A DNA stretch of 64,000 nucleotides from Notospermus geniculatus (taxonomy: Eukaryota > Nemertea > Pilidiophora > Heteronemertea > Lineidae): the NCBI GenBank assembly GCA_002633025.1, contig NMRB01000201.1:300961-364960 (forward strand), in the 5' to 3' direction. Positions 12,190 to 22,112 of the stretch are shown in pieces (positions within the stretch are counted from its first letter, which is position 1; every line of letters starts with the position of its first letter). Under the pieces are notes generated by a model that was given only the letters and a program-made list of their open reading frames with translations, was not told where the DNA came from and searched no databases. A program made the position numbers and the translations under genes.

Positions 12190-12356
12190 AGTGATTCCCG
12201 AGTATACTCGGTAACGGTCACTGGGGAAGCACATTTTTCCAAAATTGTTTTCTGGGAGTTTGAAGTTGCAAATCTGATTTTTTCTTGAAAAAACTCGGTC
12301 CCTGGGAGAGGTTTTGTCGCACCGAGTATACTCGGTAACGGCGCTCTAAGGGTTAA
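12190..12356. mobile_element. Second piggyBac-like element, left end lost at an N
   Basis: Ends GGCGCTCTAAGGG followed by TTAA, like the right end of 11448-11668, and carries two more CCGAGTATACTCGG palindromes (12198, 12322), each followed by TAACGG. The left terminus is missing because the sequence starts at the single N at 12189. Confidence 0.7.
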
Positions 12357-12789
12357 ATCTATGTCTACTATGAGACTAATCTGTGTCTGCTAGGACACTG
12401 ATTTATTCAAAAGTACTTTACCATACTTATATCAATAAAATTCACAAATAAAATATGACAATTCTCACTAATTGCCATTTCCAGATGATGTTATCTGAAG
12501 AGGCGCACTCGGGGAACTGGGAATGGGAATCAAAAAGGTGCCAGTTCAGATTTGCTATTTTATTAAATAATTCACGAGATAGGTATTGAAATTTATTTGG
12601 TGCCGTCGTCTGGTGATTGTCATCAAAACAGAAATGAATTGTGTTTGGGACATCCCATTGGTGGTTTTTTTCGGCATTTTGTGTTAAATGGGCTGTCGTT
12701 CTGCCGCAGTGGAAACATTGGCACCTGTTACCTCTGAGGTTTGGGATGCAATCCCTGGTCGTGATAGATATCCAAAATAGAACCACAAA

Positions 12790-12880
12790 AAAACGACACA
12801 CAAAATGATGGTAAAACATAAAGTCGTCTCCAAATCTTGCAAATTTTCGACCCCAAACGGGGTCTTCCTCAGGCACTTTC
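12790..12880 (-). repeat. Dispersed repeat with CTGAGGAAGACCCC motif, copy 2
   Basis: Minus strand: CTGAGGA, AGACCCC, loop GTTT, GGGGTC, then GAAAA, with a perfect GACCCC/GGGGTC stem. A minus-strand ORF of 144 codons downstream (to 12442) has a CxxC-x-G pattern but no family I can name. Confidence 0.5.
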
Positions 12881-12888
12881 TAGTAGAG

Positions 12889-12921
12889 ATTACAGAAAAG
12901 AGTCTTTTCTGTAATCTCATG
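12889..12921. repeat. Perfect short inverted repeat
   Basis: GAGATTACAGAAAAGA and its complement around a single central base, within the AT-rich region after the CTGAGGA repeat. Small enough to be chance decay of a larger foldback. Confidence 0.7.
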
Positions 12922-13531
12922 ATAGAGATGGTGAATCTCCTTGACAGTGTGGATTTGTCCGGGCACACCGGTTTCCTCCTGTTGTACATTAAAAATGTCC
13001 TCAGTGTTGTCTTTAGAGCTAATAATGCCGGATATTGCACTCAGCTCTCTCAATTCAATATTTGTTTTGTATTATTGCTTTAAATCTCGGCAAACAATTG
13101 AGATTACGTTGGTTGCAATGCAGCGACACCATCCAAGTTTTATAAAAACTCATACTTTACGTATTGGAGGCCGCGGTTTTCTGGATAGCATTCAAATAAT
13201 CCATTCTTTCATTCTAATCTTCGCCGAACTGGGTTTCTAGTTACCATATAAGTATACCAGCTTCGTCAGTTGAATTGCAGCCGTGTGGCAAATTTGGTTT
13301 TTGACCAGTTAATCATGCGATCTTGGCGTCCCCGGTGACTCATTGTATGTAAGGATCTGGAAAGTAATTGAAAATGATTGTATGATATTTCCACCCGTGG
13401 GATCTAAAGCTCGTATTGGATCTGATGCAAAATTTTTATACTGATGAGGTGCTGAGCATGTTTGGGTTGTAGATAGTGGGGAAGAAATCTAACGCAAGAT
13501 GGTGAAAATAGTATTTTCATTAATGGGGAGG

Positions 13532-13665
13532 GTGGTGACACAGTGGGTAAGGGTTGGATTTAAGTCCTAGAGGTTGCAGGTTCAATTCCAGATAGAGTTG
13601 GCTTATTGTACACTCAATTGGTCTGAAAGGATTGAATGAACCATTGAATGAGTTGCTACCAGTAC
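13532..13665 (+). mobile_element. SINE with tRNA-like head and central module start
   Basis: A box TGACACAGTGGGTAAGG, B box GCAGGTTCAATTCC, then CAATTGGTCTGAAAGGATTG and GAATGAGTTGCTACC. It ends where a foldback element starts. Confidence 0.7.
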
Positions 13666-13674
13666 TTGAGTTAC

Positions 13675-14171
13675 CCATTGGCAGTACACTAGGTGATATC
13701 ACCAGCAATCTACCAGTAATCACCACCAAGGAAATTCGGCTGTTGACGCCAGGTGTGCGCTGGAAAGCAATGCGTGGAATCTTCTCGCCAGTGATGCTCA
13801 CAATATACAGTACATTGCACAATTGACCTCCCTTCTGCGCCCCGCACCTCCCGCGTACCACATGCAGCGTCATCCTCGTATCTTCCGAGGACGTGGCGTG
13901 CCGTCATGGAAGGCATGCAGTGAAGACGTAACGTCATTCACCCGACGTCACGCAATAGAGACGCGTAACGTACCCGTACCATACGTGATGAACTGAAGGA
14001 TACCTTCCACGCCACGTCCGCGGAAGGTACGCGGATAAAGGGAGGTCAGTTGTGCAACGTACTGTAGAACCATACCAAAACTGATACCACCAAGTCTGCG
14101 GTGGCTGGCAAGAAAATTGGTGGTTGGATGCCTTCATCTCGCCTCGCCTCGCCTGGTGTGCTGCCCGTTTA
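13675..14171. mobile_element. Foldback element of the CAGCACACCAGGCGATATCGC family, split by another element
   Basis: Left part CAGTACACTAGGTGATATCA and right part CGCCTCGCCTGGTGTGCTGC are inverted ends. Inside are GTGCGCTGGAAAGCAATGCG and ATACCAAAACTGATACC, also found in 40847-41078 and 26211-26612. Interrupted at 13806-14067. Confidence 0.7.
13806..14067. mobile_element. Palindromic element nested inside the preceding foldback
   Basis: TACAGTACATTGCACAATTG and CAGTTGTGCAACGTACTGTA are inverted, followed inward by GACCTCCCTT/AAGGGAGGTC-type arms, then a CG-rich stem with CCGAGGACGTGGCGTG and its complement. About 260 bp, CpG-rich compared with its surroundings, so probably young. Confidence 0.8.
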
Positions 14172-14184
14172 AAGGTTTCTGAGA

Positions 14185-14240
14185 GGTGGTGGTGGTGGTG
14201 TTGGTGGTGGTGGTGATGGTGGTGGTGGTGGGGGGGGGGG
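14185..14240 (+). repeat. GGT/GGTGGT microsatellite ending in a G run
   Basis: About 50 bases of GGT with occasional GAT, then ten Gs. Capable of forming G-quadruplexes on the plus strand. Confidence 0.9.
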
Positions 14241-14242
14241 TA

Positions 14243-14312
14243 ATGATGTGAAGCACTTTGAGATTGTTTTACAGTTGAAAGTCCTACATAAATCCTCCCA
14301 ATATTATCAGTA
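14243..14312 (+). mobile_element. SINE 3' fragment with GTGAAGCACTTTGAGA
   Basis: ATGTGAAGCACTTTGAGATTG, TTTTACAGTTGAAAG and CTACATAAATCC resemble the end of the SINE at 53020. It lies directly after a GGT-rich microsatellite. Confidence 0.55.
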
Positions 14313-14825
14313 TGTTCCATTTCTCTGACTCATGACACATGTTGCATCCAAAATCACCATTTGAGGAAATTCACTGATTTCCCCAAAGATGTGAACTCAA
14401 CCTCAAGGAAGTCCAATCGTCTGACGTTTACACACGACAATTCATCCCCGATTAATTATAATTGATATAGTGGGGCGGCACTGCGGGACACCTGGTAATG
14501 GCCGGGTTACAAGCCATGTCGCCCCACTGGGGCATGTTTCATCACTAGTGGATGGCATCTGATTGTCGTGTTGTTACCTCAGCGGGTGACAATGAAATGT
14601 GTTATTGAATCGGAGATATCAAATCAAGAATGATTCAGTAGTTTGTACCAGTCTCCTTATTGCCTCTGATTTGTCAATGTCCGTATCTTTTACGAAATAA
14701 ACCTTCCTTTTGTCTCATTTTATTGATCTGTTAGGCTCAAGTGGTTTCTGTCGCTAGTTGGTAAAATTAGATTGTTCTGTGTATGTCTCTTTGCTGGAAG
14801 AGATGGAAACTCAGCAGCACACACA

Positions 14826-15062
14826 TCAAGTAGGCCGGCCTAAAAGATCAAGTAGGCCTAGGCTAATAGATCGAGTAGGCCTAATAGATCAAGCAGGCCT
14901 AATAGATCAAGTAGGCCTAATAGATCAAGCAGGCCTAATAGATCAAGTTGGCCTAATAGATCAAGTTGGCCTAATAGCTCAAGTAGGCCCAATTGATCAA
15001 GTTGTCCTAGTTGATCAAGTAGGCCTAGTAGATCAAGTTGATCTAATCAAGTACCGGTAGGC
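14826..15062 (+). repeat. 18-bp minisatellite (GATCAAGTAGGCCTAATA)
   Basis: About 13 units. The period is six codons, giving a QVGLID-repeat ORF on the plus strand. Each unit carries AGGCCT, itself a palindrome. Confidence 0.95.
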
Positions 15063-15598
15063 CTTGAGTTGGCTGAATTCTCCATCTTGTGTTAGATCTT
15101 GTTATGCTGCTGGATGAAATGCTCCAGTTCAAAGGATCTCAACTTCACATAAACATATCTGACATGGCCAGTTGGCGAAGTACCCTTTTGTTCTCCTCCA
15201 ACCCAATCCGTCATCTTTGATCATGCTCGGGGCCTACATAATTGGTGACGGCAGTATGACCTGGTCACGCCGGTGGCCTCCAAGCTTTACCTTCAACTGC
15301 TTCCCTAAACAAGCTGCTGACCAGCAACTGCCAAGGGACCTAATCCCCAAAGCTTCTTGAGGGCTTACAAACCAGCAAGTTGAATGATGTCCTCTTGCAC
15401 CCTTTGAAAGGGGCAAGGACCACTCAACTTCCAGATTGGCAAGGCTACAGGGGTGAACAAGGTCCCTGCAACAAAGCTGTGGGCATTTTTCTTGGCCATC
15501 CTATCATCAATGGTTTTACATTATGAGAGATGGAAATTCTTAGGCATCCTTGGGTTCATTCGGTCATTAATATGAAATTATTATTTGTACCTTTGCAG

Positions 15599-15680
15599 GG
15601 TTCGAAAATGGGCTGACGTTTTGGATTCTAGTTTAGCTACTTATGTTCGTACGAATTCTGGCGTAGATGAACTAGTTCAG
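15599..15680 (+). CDS. CACNA2D: Exon of a voltage-gated calcium channel alpha-2/delta subunit (VWA_N region, first part)
   Basis: An internal exon with a pyrimidine-rich acceptor (CCTTTGCAG) before it and a consensus donor (GTAAGT) after it. The first base completes a split codon; 27 codons then run open to a phase-0 end. The peptide contains RKWADVLD, then SGVDELVQ. Alpha-2/delta proteins begin their mature part with a K-x-W-(A/V)-D helix followed by an SG-x-x-x-LV segment, so this is read as the start of the VWA_N domain (Pfam PF08399). The family is an extracellular, membrane-anchored auxiliary subunit that promotes surface trafficking and presynaptic placement of Cav1/Cav2 channels. The phase fits the exon at 46067 and the joined peptide is collinear with the family. 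The upstream exon carrying the signal peptide was not found. Family call by recalled pattern, not by a search. Confidence 0.75.
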
Positions 15681-15724
15681 GTAAGTTTACGATTTTCTTC
15701 ATGTCTGATGATGCGATGCTGGGA

Positions 15725-15845
15725 GATTGTGTAGGCCTACAGAAATGAAGGGCCACTCCGGGGTTTTGAACTGGGGACCTTCTGCCTCTTGAGTCCAGTG
15801 CTCTACCACTTGAGTTTTGTCCCACTAACTGGGCTACTGGGAATG
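15725..15845 (-). mobile_element. tRNA-derived SINE head near the first alpha-2/delta exon
   Basis: Minus strand: CAAGTGGTAGAGCACTGG (A box), then CCCAGTTCAAAACCCC (B box). It lies 45-165 bp after the splice donor of the exon at 15599, on the opposite strand. Confidence 0.7.
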
Positions 15846-16276
15846 TTTCGTTACATGCTGTTGTGTAAAAAAGGTCATGATGAATAAAAGTACAATGTCC
15901 CATCAGATCCTAATATCTCGCATGGTCGTTGAAATTGCTCCCCTGCGTGGCTCCTGCGGAAAAAATCATTCGGGCATTTCAATGATTGATTCCGCTATTC
16001 GGTTGTATTCATGTCGGCGTGGCAACTCCATGGTTACAGCATAGAACACAACGGTTGCCATGGCAATGTAATCATTTGGTAATAAATAGGCAACAAGTGG
16101 AATGCCCGTGGATATATTGTACCGCTATCACCCTCGGCTTTTCAATTATACACATTAATGTTGCTGAGAAAGTTTTTTCCTCCTTGATTATTACTCCATT
16201 AGATGTGTTAGGGATGCATGCCACGAGTTCACCTCACCTTTCCGCCATTCTACACACTTCATCTTACATATAAGTT

Positions 16277-16425
16277 CATGTATTCTGAGCATGCTTGAGT
16301 TGGTATGGTTCCTACCACTGGCTTCAGGAGTTCTCATCATCATTCTGCGCACAGTAGTGTACATCTCTCTACACATATTCTGAGCATGCTTGGGTTGGTA
16401 CCAGTACCGCCGATGGCTTCATAAT
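16277..16425 (+). repeat. Direct repeat pair (TTCTGAGCATGCTTG)
   Basis: TTCTGAGCATGCTTGAGTTG at 16279 and TTCTGAGCATGCTTGGGTTG near 16377, each followed by TGGCTTCA after a variable middle. Confidence 0.7.
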
Positions 16426-16737
16426 AAGCTCTTGTTGTAGACAAAGGATTCCATTTGCTTGACTCTGCATGCTATTCTTACTTTTCTATCAAATATAACA
16501 ATTACTAATTACGTTAGAGGCAAATAAACAATTAGATCCCATTAGGGATGGAATGAGGTGAAGAGATTTTGATGCCTCAAGCCGTTAGATTGTAGGAATA
16601 AAAACAAGTAGGCCCCTACACGATAATCGCATTTGTAAGGTACCGGTAACAGAGACCTGGCTTTGCCATTGAGATCTAGCACCTCCAACATCAAAAGCAG
16701 CATCAGAACTTTGATTCCAAGATACCAACAGCCTGGT

Positions 16738-17005
16738 CTGTGGTCAGCAACGTTGGCCATCATCAGCAGGAGAAGCTGGACCCCAGAAAGGTCAGACAGA
16801 CCTCTGTGACCTTACAAAACTGTGATTTTGTCAGCAACAAGTGACCATCACCAACAGAAGCTGGACCCCGGCAAGGCCAGATCTCTCTGTGTGACCCTAG
16901 AATTGTGATTTTGTCAGCAACAAGTGTGGTCAGCAATGCTGACCATCACCAACAGAAGCTGGACCCTGGGAAGGGCAGACCTCTCTGACCTCATAACTGC
17001 AATTT
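16738..17005 (+). repeat. Tandem repeat of about 100 bp, nearly three units
   Basis: Each unit holds GACCATCACCAACAGAAGC, TGGACCC and a TGTGATTTTGTCAGCAACAA-type end. Confidence 0.85.
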
Positions 17006-17761
17006 TGGTGTAAATGCGTTTACCCCATTCTTCTGTACAAGAGCACTGTAGGGCCCTGAACAAAATTAAAGGAAAAGCGTTAACTATGGACTTGATTCCT
17101 ATTGCCCATAGTGTGAATCTGACATTCTAGCCAACCACATCATCTGCCAGCGATAACTCCCATCTCACAGATCAACAAGAGGAAATGGCCAATGGTCTTT
17201 ATGATGGAGATATGGCCTGTGGAAGAAGGAAGTGATTTGTCTCTGGCTTTAGTCCGTCTTGTCTCACGCAGTTACACCACAAGTTGATTGGAATTTTATG
17301 CAGGAATGTTTGGGCTGCGGAGGAGAGCTCCCTGGTTACAGCTGGGTAGCACACAGAGATGGAAGTTTCAGTGACTCTGTGAAACCATGATTTCATTGAT
17401 GTGGTCTCAAATTTCTAAGTCCTCATTTCCACTGCAAATTTAAAACGAGATTCGCAAAAAATATTCATTCAGTTCTAAAATTACCTGCGCTGTGAAGCGG
17501 GTTCAGTTCTCCTGCCATCAAATTACCGTCTTTTTTGAAAATTCGTGGCACAACAGCCGTCTAATCACGGATCCACGTCAGACATCATCATTCCTGTGGC
17601 TTCACATGATGATATTCATTCACCCCATTAGCGAATTGGAATTAGATTCAAGATAAAACAGCAAGGGCACAAAGTCCTACAGGGGTATCATGGCAAATTG
17701 GCTGCAATTACGATGAGCTTTGCAACCAACGAAAAAGTCATATTTCGAAGTGTAATTAGAT

Positions 17762-18117
17762 GCTGATCACGGTGGTTGGATTTGAGGGTTTACCAGCGGT
17801 AATTGAGTTTCTCGCTGTTTAATATCACTGGGTAATGAACGGCTTATCATTACTGTCGCTCACCTGGAATTAGGACCAGGAGTCAAGGTTGGCTATCACA
17901 TGGTTGTCAACAGTACCCCTTTTAGACCCTGAGACTGAGTAGAGTAAGCAATTTCGTGCACAGTCAGAACTTAGATTTCGTCATTTTGTTCAGCTTGTCC
18001 CTTGCCCCTTGTCTGCTGGATAAGAGCTGGCTGCACCCAGTTTATTGTAGCAGTTGTGCCTGATTTAGTAGCTTACTTTCCATCAACTGCACCATATTGA
18101 TGGGAATTTCACATCAG
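17762..18117. repeat. Allele-like duplicate 2, copy A (pairs with 18297-18660)
   Basis: Matches the sequence that starts after the N at 18296, apart from a few substitutions and a short indel (TATATTATC is added in copy B). The two copies diverge after TTCACATCAG. The stretch between them (18118-18295) contains a G-rich/C-rich foldback (GGGGGATGAATCCCC and its complement). Confidence 0.85.
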
Positions 18118-18296
18118 CAGTGTTTCCGCCAGAGGGGGGGATGGGGGGGATGAATCCCCTCCTCAAAAATTTCAAGGAGGGGATATCCCCCCCTCAAGTT
18201 TGCAGACTAACCTTTTTCAAATATCACTATTTTCACTTCAGTAGTTTTTTTCTTTAATTTGTCACATTTCAAGTGCAATTTTCATGCAGAAGGAAN

Positions 18297-18660
18297 GCTG
18301 ATCACGGTGGTTGGATTTGAGGGTTTACCAGCGGTAATTGAGTTTCTCGCTGTTTAATATCACTGGGTAATGAACGGCTTATCATTACTGTCGCTCACCT
18401 GGAATTAGGACCAGGAGTCAAGGTTGGCTATCACATGGTTGTCAACAGTACCCCTTTTAGACCCTGAGACTGAGTAGAGTAAGCAATTTCGTGCACAGTC
18501 AGAACTTAGATTTCGTCATTTTATTCAGCTATATTATCTGTCCCTTGCCCCTTGTCTGCTGGATGAGAGTTGGCTGCACCCAGTTTATTGTAGCAGTTGT
18601 GCCTGATTTAGTAGCCTACTTTCCATCAACTGCACCATATTGATGGGAATTTCACATCAG
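18297..18660. repeat. Allele-like duplicate 2, copy B
   Basis: Begins immediately after the single N at 18296 and repeats 17762-18117 nearly perfectly. Confidence 0.85.
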
Positions 18661-18971
18661 GCCCAGTATGAACCACCAGAGGAGTGTAAAAATCTGAATT
18701 ATTCATATTTCATTTACAAGCTGAAGTGATCATGATGATCCTAAAAACTGACCGATGGACAAAAATCATGAAAAATTGAGTGATAGTTGTGCAACACCTG
18801 GTGTGCGCTTTATCTTTCACACACAAATATTTCAGAGCTGTCAGTGTCTCTCATAAAAATTTCAGGACTTTTCTGCTGATGTCAAAAGTTTGGGTCCTTA
18901 AACACAGCAATCTCAGTGATGCCTGTGTGGATCGCCATGATTCTGGTAGTCCTGATGCTATTGCAGTTCAG

Positions 18972-19375
18972 TGGCTTGAGAAGACCCGATGTCTTGCAGC
19001 CTGTTGCTAGTGTCCTGAGAAGACCCGATGTCTTGCAGCCTGTTGCTAGTGTCCTGAGAAGACCCGATGTCTTGCAGCCTGTTGCTAGTGTCCTGAGAAG
19101 ACCCGATGTCTTGCAGCTTGTTGCTAGTGTCCTGAGAAGCCACGGTGTCTTGCAGCTTGTTGCTGATGTCCTGAGAAGTCCAATGTCTTGCAGCTTATTG
19201 CTAGTGTCCTGAGAAGCCCCGATGTCTTGCAGCTGATTGCTAGTGTCCTGAGAAGACCCGATGTCTTGCAGCCTATTGCTAGTGTCCTGAGAAGCTCCGA
19301 TGTCTTGCAGGTTGTTGCTAGTGTCCTGAGAAGACCCGATGTCTTGCAGCCTATTGCTAGTGTCCTGAGAAGACC
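18972..19375 (+). repeat. 39-bp minisatellite, left block
   Basis: Unit TGTCCTGAGAAGACCCGATG + TCTTGCAGCCTGTTGCTAG, ten or so copies. The 39-bp period is 13 codons and lacks stops on both strands, giving repeat ORFs in both directions (VLRRPDVLQPVAS on plus). It continues after the palindrome at 19487. Confidence 0.95.
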
Positions 19376-19486
19376 AGGGCCCATGTTCCCGAAGCCGTCG
19401 TTAGGTTAACGATGTCGTTACGCTATGCATTTTCCCAGTTTTAACGACATCGTTAACCTAACGACGGCTTCGGGAGCATGGGCCCT
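19376..19486. mobile_element. Palindromic GGGCC-end element inside a 39-bp minisatellite, no target duplication
   Basis: Arms begin AGGGCCCATG and run through CGAAGCCGTCGTTAGG to GTTAACGATGTCGTTA. The copies are almost perfect over about 45 bases with a short spacer. The array unit GAGAAGACC|TGATGTC is interrupted with no duplicated bases. Confidence 0.85.
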
Positions 19487-19745
19487 GATGTCTTGCAGCC
19501 TGTTGCTAGTGTCCTGAGAAGACCCGATGTCTTGCAGCTGATTGCTAGTGTCCTGAGAAGACCCGATGTCTTGCAGCCTGTTGCTAGTGTCCTGAGAAGA
19601 CCTGATGTCTCACAACTTGTTCCTAGACAGTCCTGGGAAGACTGAATGTCTTTCAACATGGTGTCGGTACCCGGATAACACATGATGTCTTGTTGACTGA
19701 TCCTGGTGTTCTCAGAAGACCTGAGCAGAACCCGATGTCTTGCAT
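19487..19745 (+). repeat. 39-bp minisatellite, right block
   Basis: Continues the same unit after the inserted palindrome and decays toward 19745. Confidence 0.9.
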
Positions 19746-20377
19746 GTTTACAGGTTCCTTCATGTCTTCATACCGATTCACTTAGTCTCAATTAGCCATA
19801 GAAGTGCACCTCTTTCACATGTACGAAAGCGCTACTGGGAACGAACGACTTGTCCGGAATGTTTAACCTTAACACAAGTGGTCAGTTGGCACAGCAATAG
19901 GATATGCCTGCCCACTCCTGGTGTAGGAGAGGTAGCATTAAGCCACTTAAACGTCCATGGTATGTTCCTGCCATGGTGATATCCCTGAGGAGATATTGCG
20001 GACAGAAGGAGGTGGCCTTATATGACCTTTGAGCAGTTTAATTGACATATTTTTGTTTGCGGCTGGATTGCCATACCGTGGTCACTTATTGGCATGGCCA
20101 GTACTGTTCGCTTTTTGATTGCATTCTTTTGTGGTCCTTGAGTGAGAAGGGCAATATGTTCTTTAGAGAATGGCATTTCGTGGCCAAAGGGTTTTCATGT
20201 CTACACATTTTGTCCCCAATGACTTTTCAACCTTGGAGATTTCATCCCTGGGGAATTTTGTCCCCTGACCTCAGAAGAACTGCCCATTTGCAACAAATTT
20301 TGATGACTTTGAGCAACCGCCATTTTGTTCCCAGCCATGGTGGTCAGTAAGAACGAGAATAACAATCCTGGCTGATG

Positions 20378-20684
20378 TTAGTGCTTGCTCGGGTGCTATA
20401 TTATATCATGCCATCACCTCTCTGGGTTAGTCATAGCCACTTTCCTTTCATCTCCCCGGAGCTGAGCCAGTAAAACATCAAAGAAAGGTGACAAATACTG
20501 CAGACATTACTGCCAGCGCTAATACTGTTTTGTTATGAGTGAAGTAGGGAAGATTCTTCCAGTAAGTCGTGTTGATTTGCTTCCAACTCCCAAAGCTGAG
20601 CTGCTTACACGTTCAAAGAGAGAAAAAAATACCTCGAGATCTATCTTCCCACTTTCTCAATATGTTGTATTCCCAGTGCTAATA
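20378..20684. repeat. Allele-like duplicate 3, copy A (pairs with 21420-21724)
   Basis: Nearly identical to 21420-21724 (TTAGTGCTTGCTCGGGTGC to CCCAGTGCTAATA) and cut off by the N at 20685. The 20686-21419 stretch between the copies has no partner in the window. Confidence 0.85.
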
Positions 20685-20685
20685 N

Positions 20686-21411
20686 TTCACCTCAGGGCAA
20701 AATAGTATGCGTGGGGCACTAGTTGTTCCCTAAAAGTGTGTGGCACAGGTGGCCGGGACTCGCTCCAAACTCGACATTGCCTGCCGTAGGCGTACCAAAG
20801 TTAGAAAAATATGATTTTTTGCATTTTATATGTTAGACATTTTGGCCTCAGTTGCCCCTTCATTGCATGCCTGGTCACTAATTTATGCAGATCTGACTCG
20901 CCAGAATGAAGAAGATGGATCGTCAATCCTTCTTGGTCATGCACGCTCCTTAAATAAGTGGAGGCCTACGCAGACTTTTTTACTCTCATCGCACTCCGTA
21001 CCTTCTCACTGAACCTCCCATTCGGAACGACCTGAGGCAAACTGCTCACCTGTCCACTGGGCAGCGCGAGTTGTCACGGAAATTGCCGAGCTTGCCTTCG
21101 GAAGTTCCGAATGTGATCCTCCGTCCGCCATTTTTGTTGTGGGGTGATCACGTGTTCATCTCCTGCCGCCGGAAGTTATCGATCGTCAGTCTATCGACGG
21201 CGATTCGACAAAGTCATTGTTCCTGTTTGGTCGGGCACTCGCGCGCGCAAGTATTCGTGTGTGAAGGTACTCGGCGCAAATACGACTGCCGCAAAAATAT
21301 TGCTAGTTGGGGATTCGACCAAAAGATAAAATCTTAATACTGGGGACTCGACGAATTTTGGCGTCGAGTGAACGACGATGCCTGAGGGGGGGTGGTCCGG
21401 GCTAAACTTGA
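20686..21411. other. Unique stretch between duplicate 3 copies, CpG-rich right half
   Basis: 21040-21380 is richer in CG (CGCGCGCAAG, TCGACGGCGATTCGAC) than the rest of the intron, with two overlapping frames open on plus. Nothing recognised. The stretch has no copy in the other allele. Confidence 0.5.
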
Positions 21412-21419
21412 TAGCTGCA

Positions 21420-21724
21420 TTAGTGCTTGCTCGGGTGCTATTATATCATGCCATCACCTCTCTGGGTTAGTCATAGCCACTTTCCTTTCATCTCCCCGGA
21501 GCTGAGCCAGTAAAACATCAAAGAAAGGTGACAAATACTGCAGACATTACTGCCAGCGCTAATACTGTTTTGTTATGAGTGAAGTAGGGAAGATTCTTCC
21601 AGTAAGTCGTGTTGATTTGCTTCCAACTCCCAAAGCTGAGCTGCTTACACGTTCAAAGAGAGAAAAAAATACCTCGAGATCTATCTTCCCACTTTCTCAA
21701 TATGTTGTATTCCCAGTGCTAATA
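21420..21724. repeat. Allele-like duplicate 3, copy B
   Basis: Second copy of 20378-20684. It continues past the breakpoint into unique sequence, so it is the intact allele. Confidence 0.85.
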
Positions 21725-21847
21725 TCAACGTTTTACAGTCGCAAAGACAAAGATTTATGTGAATTTTCTTGGATTTTGCTCATTGACAAAGAATTGCATG
21801 AAACATTGGTAGGCTGAAACCAATAAGCGTGGGACTTCGCTATAACC

Positions 21848-22112
21848 CTTTTTACACGGAGCCGGTTTGATCCGGTTCGAGGGCCAGTTCACTTGCCTTT
21901 CATACCGTGAAAAAACCGTGCGACCCATCCTGAGAACAGCAAGGGTTCTTAGCGCTCACTCCCTTTGTCACCGTTTGTGTGCGGTGACAAAGGGAGCAAG
22001 GGCTAAGAACCCCTGATGTTCTCAGGATGATGCGACCTGTCTATCTTCCCTTTTCGTGGTACAAAAAGTAAATGAACTGGCCTCGAACCGGATCAGAACC
22101 AACACAAAGGAC
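21848..22112. mobile_element. Nested palindromic element, GAGCCGGTTTGATCCGG family
   Basis: Outer arms GATCCGGTTCGAGGGCCAG and CTGGCCTCGAACCGGATC; inner arms CTGAGAACAGCAAGGGTTC and CTCCCTTTGTCACCG pair with the segment 21985-22028. About 265 bp, noncoding. The 1245-1345 region is a decayed relative. Confidence 0.85.

Noticed and set aside
12442-13040. Minus-strand ORFs of 118-144 codons as a retroelement protein
   Set aside because: Overlapping frames with a CxxC-x-G hint but no reverse transcriptase or nuclease motif; too weak to call a CDS.
18972-19745. Possible CRISPR-like array of 39-bp repeats
   Set aside because: Repeats are directly tandem without unique spacers, in a eukaryotic context.
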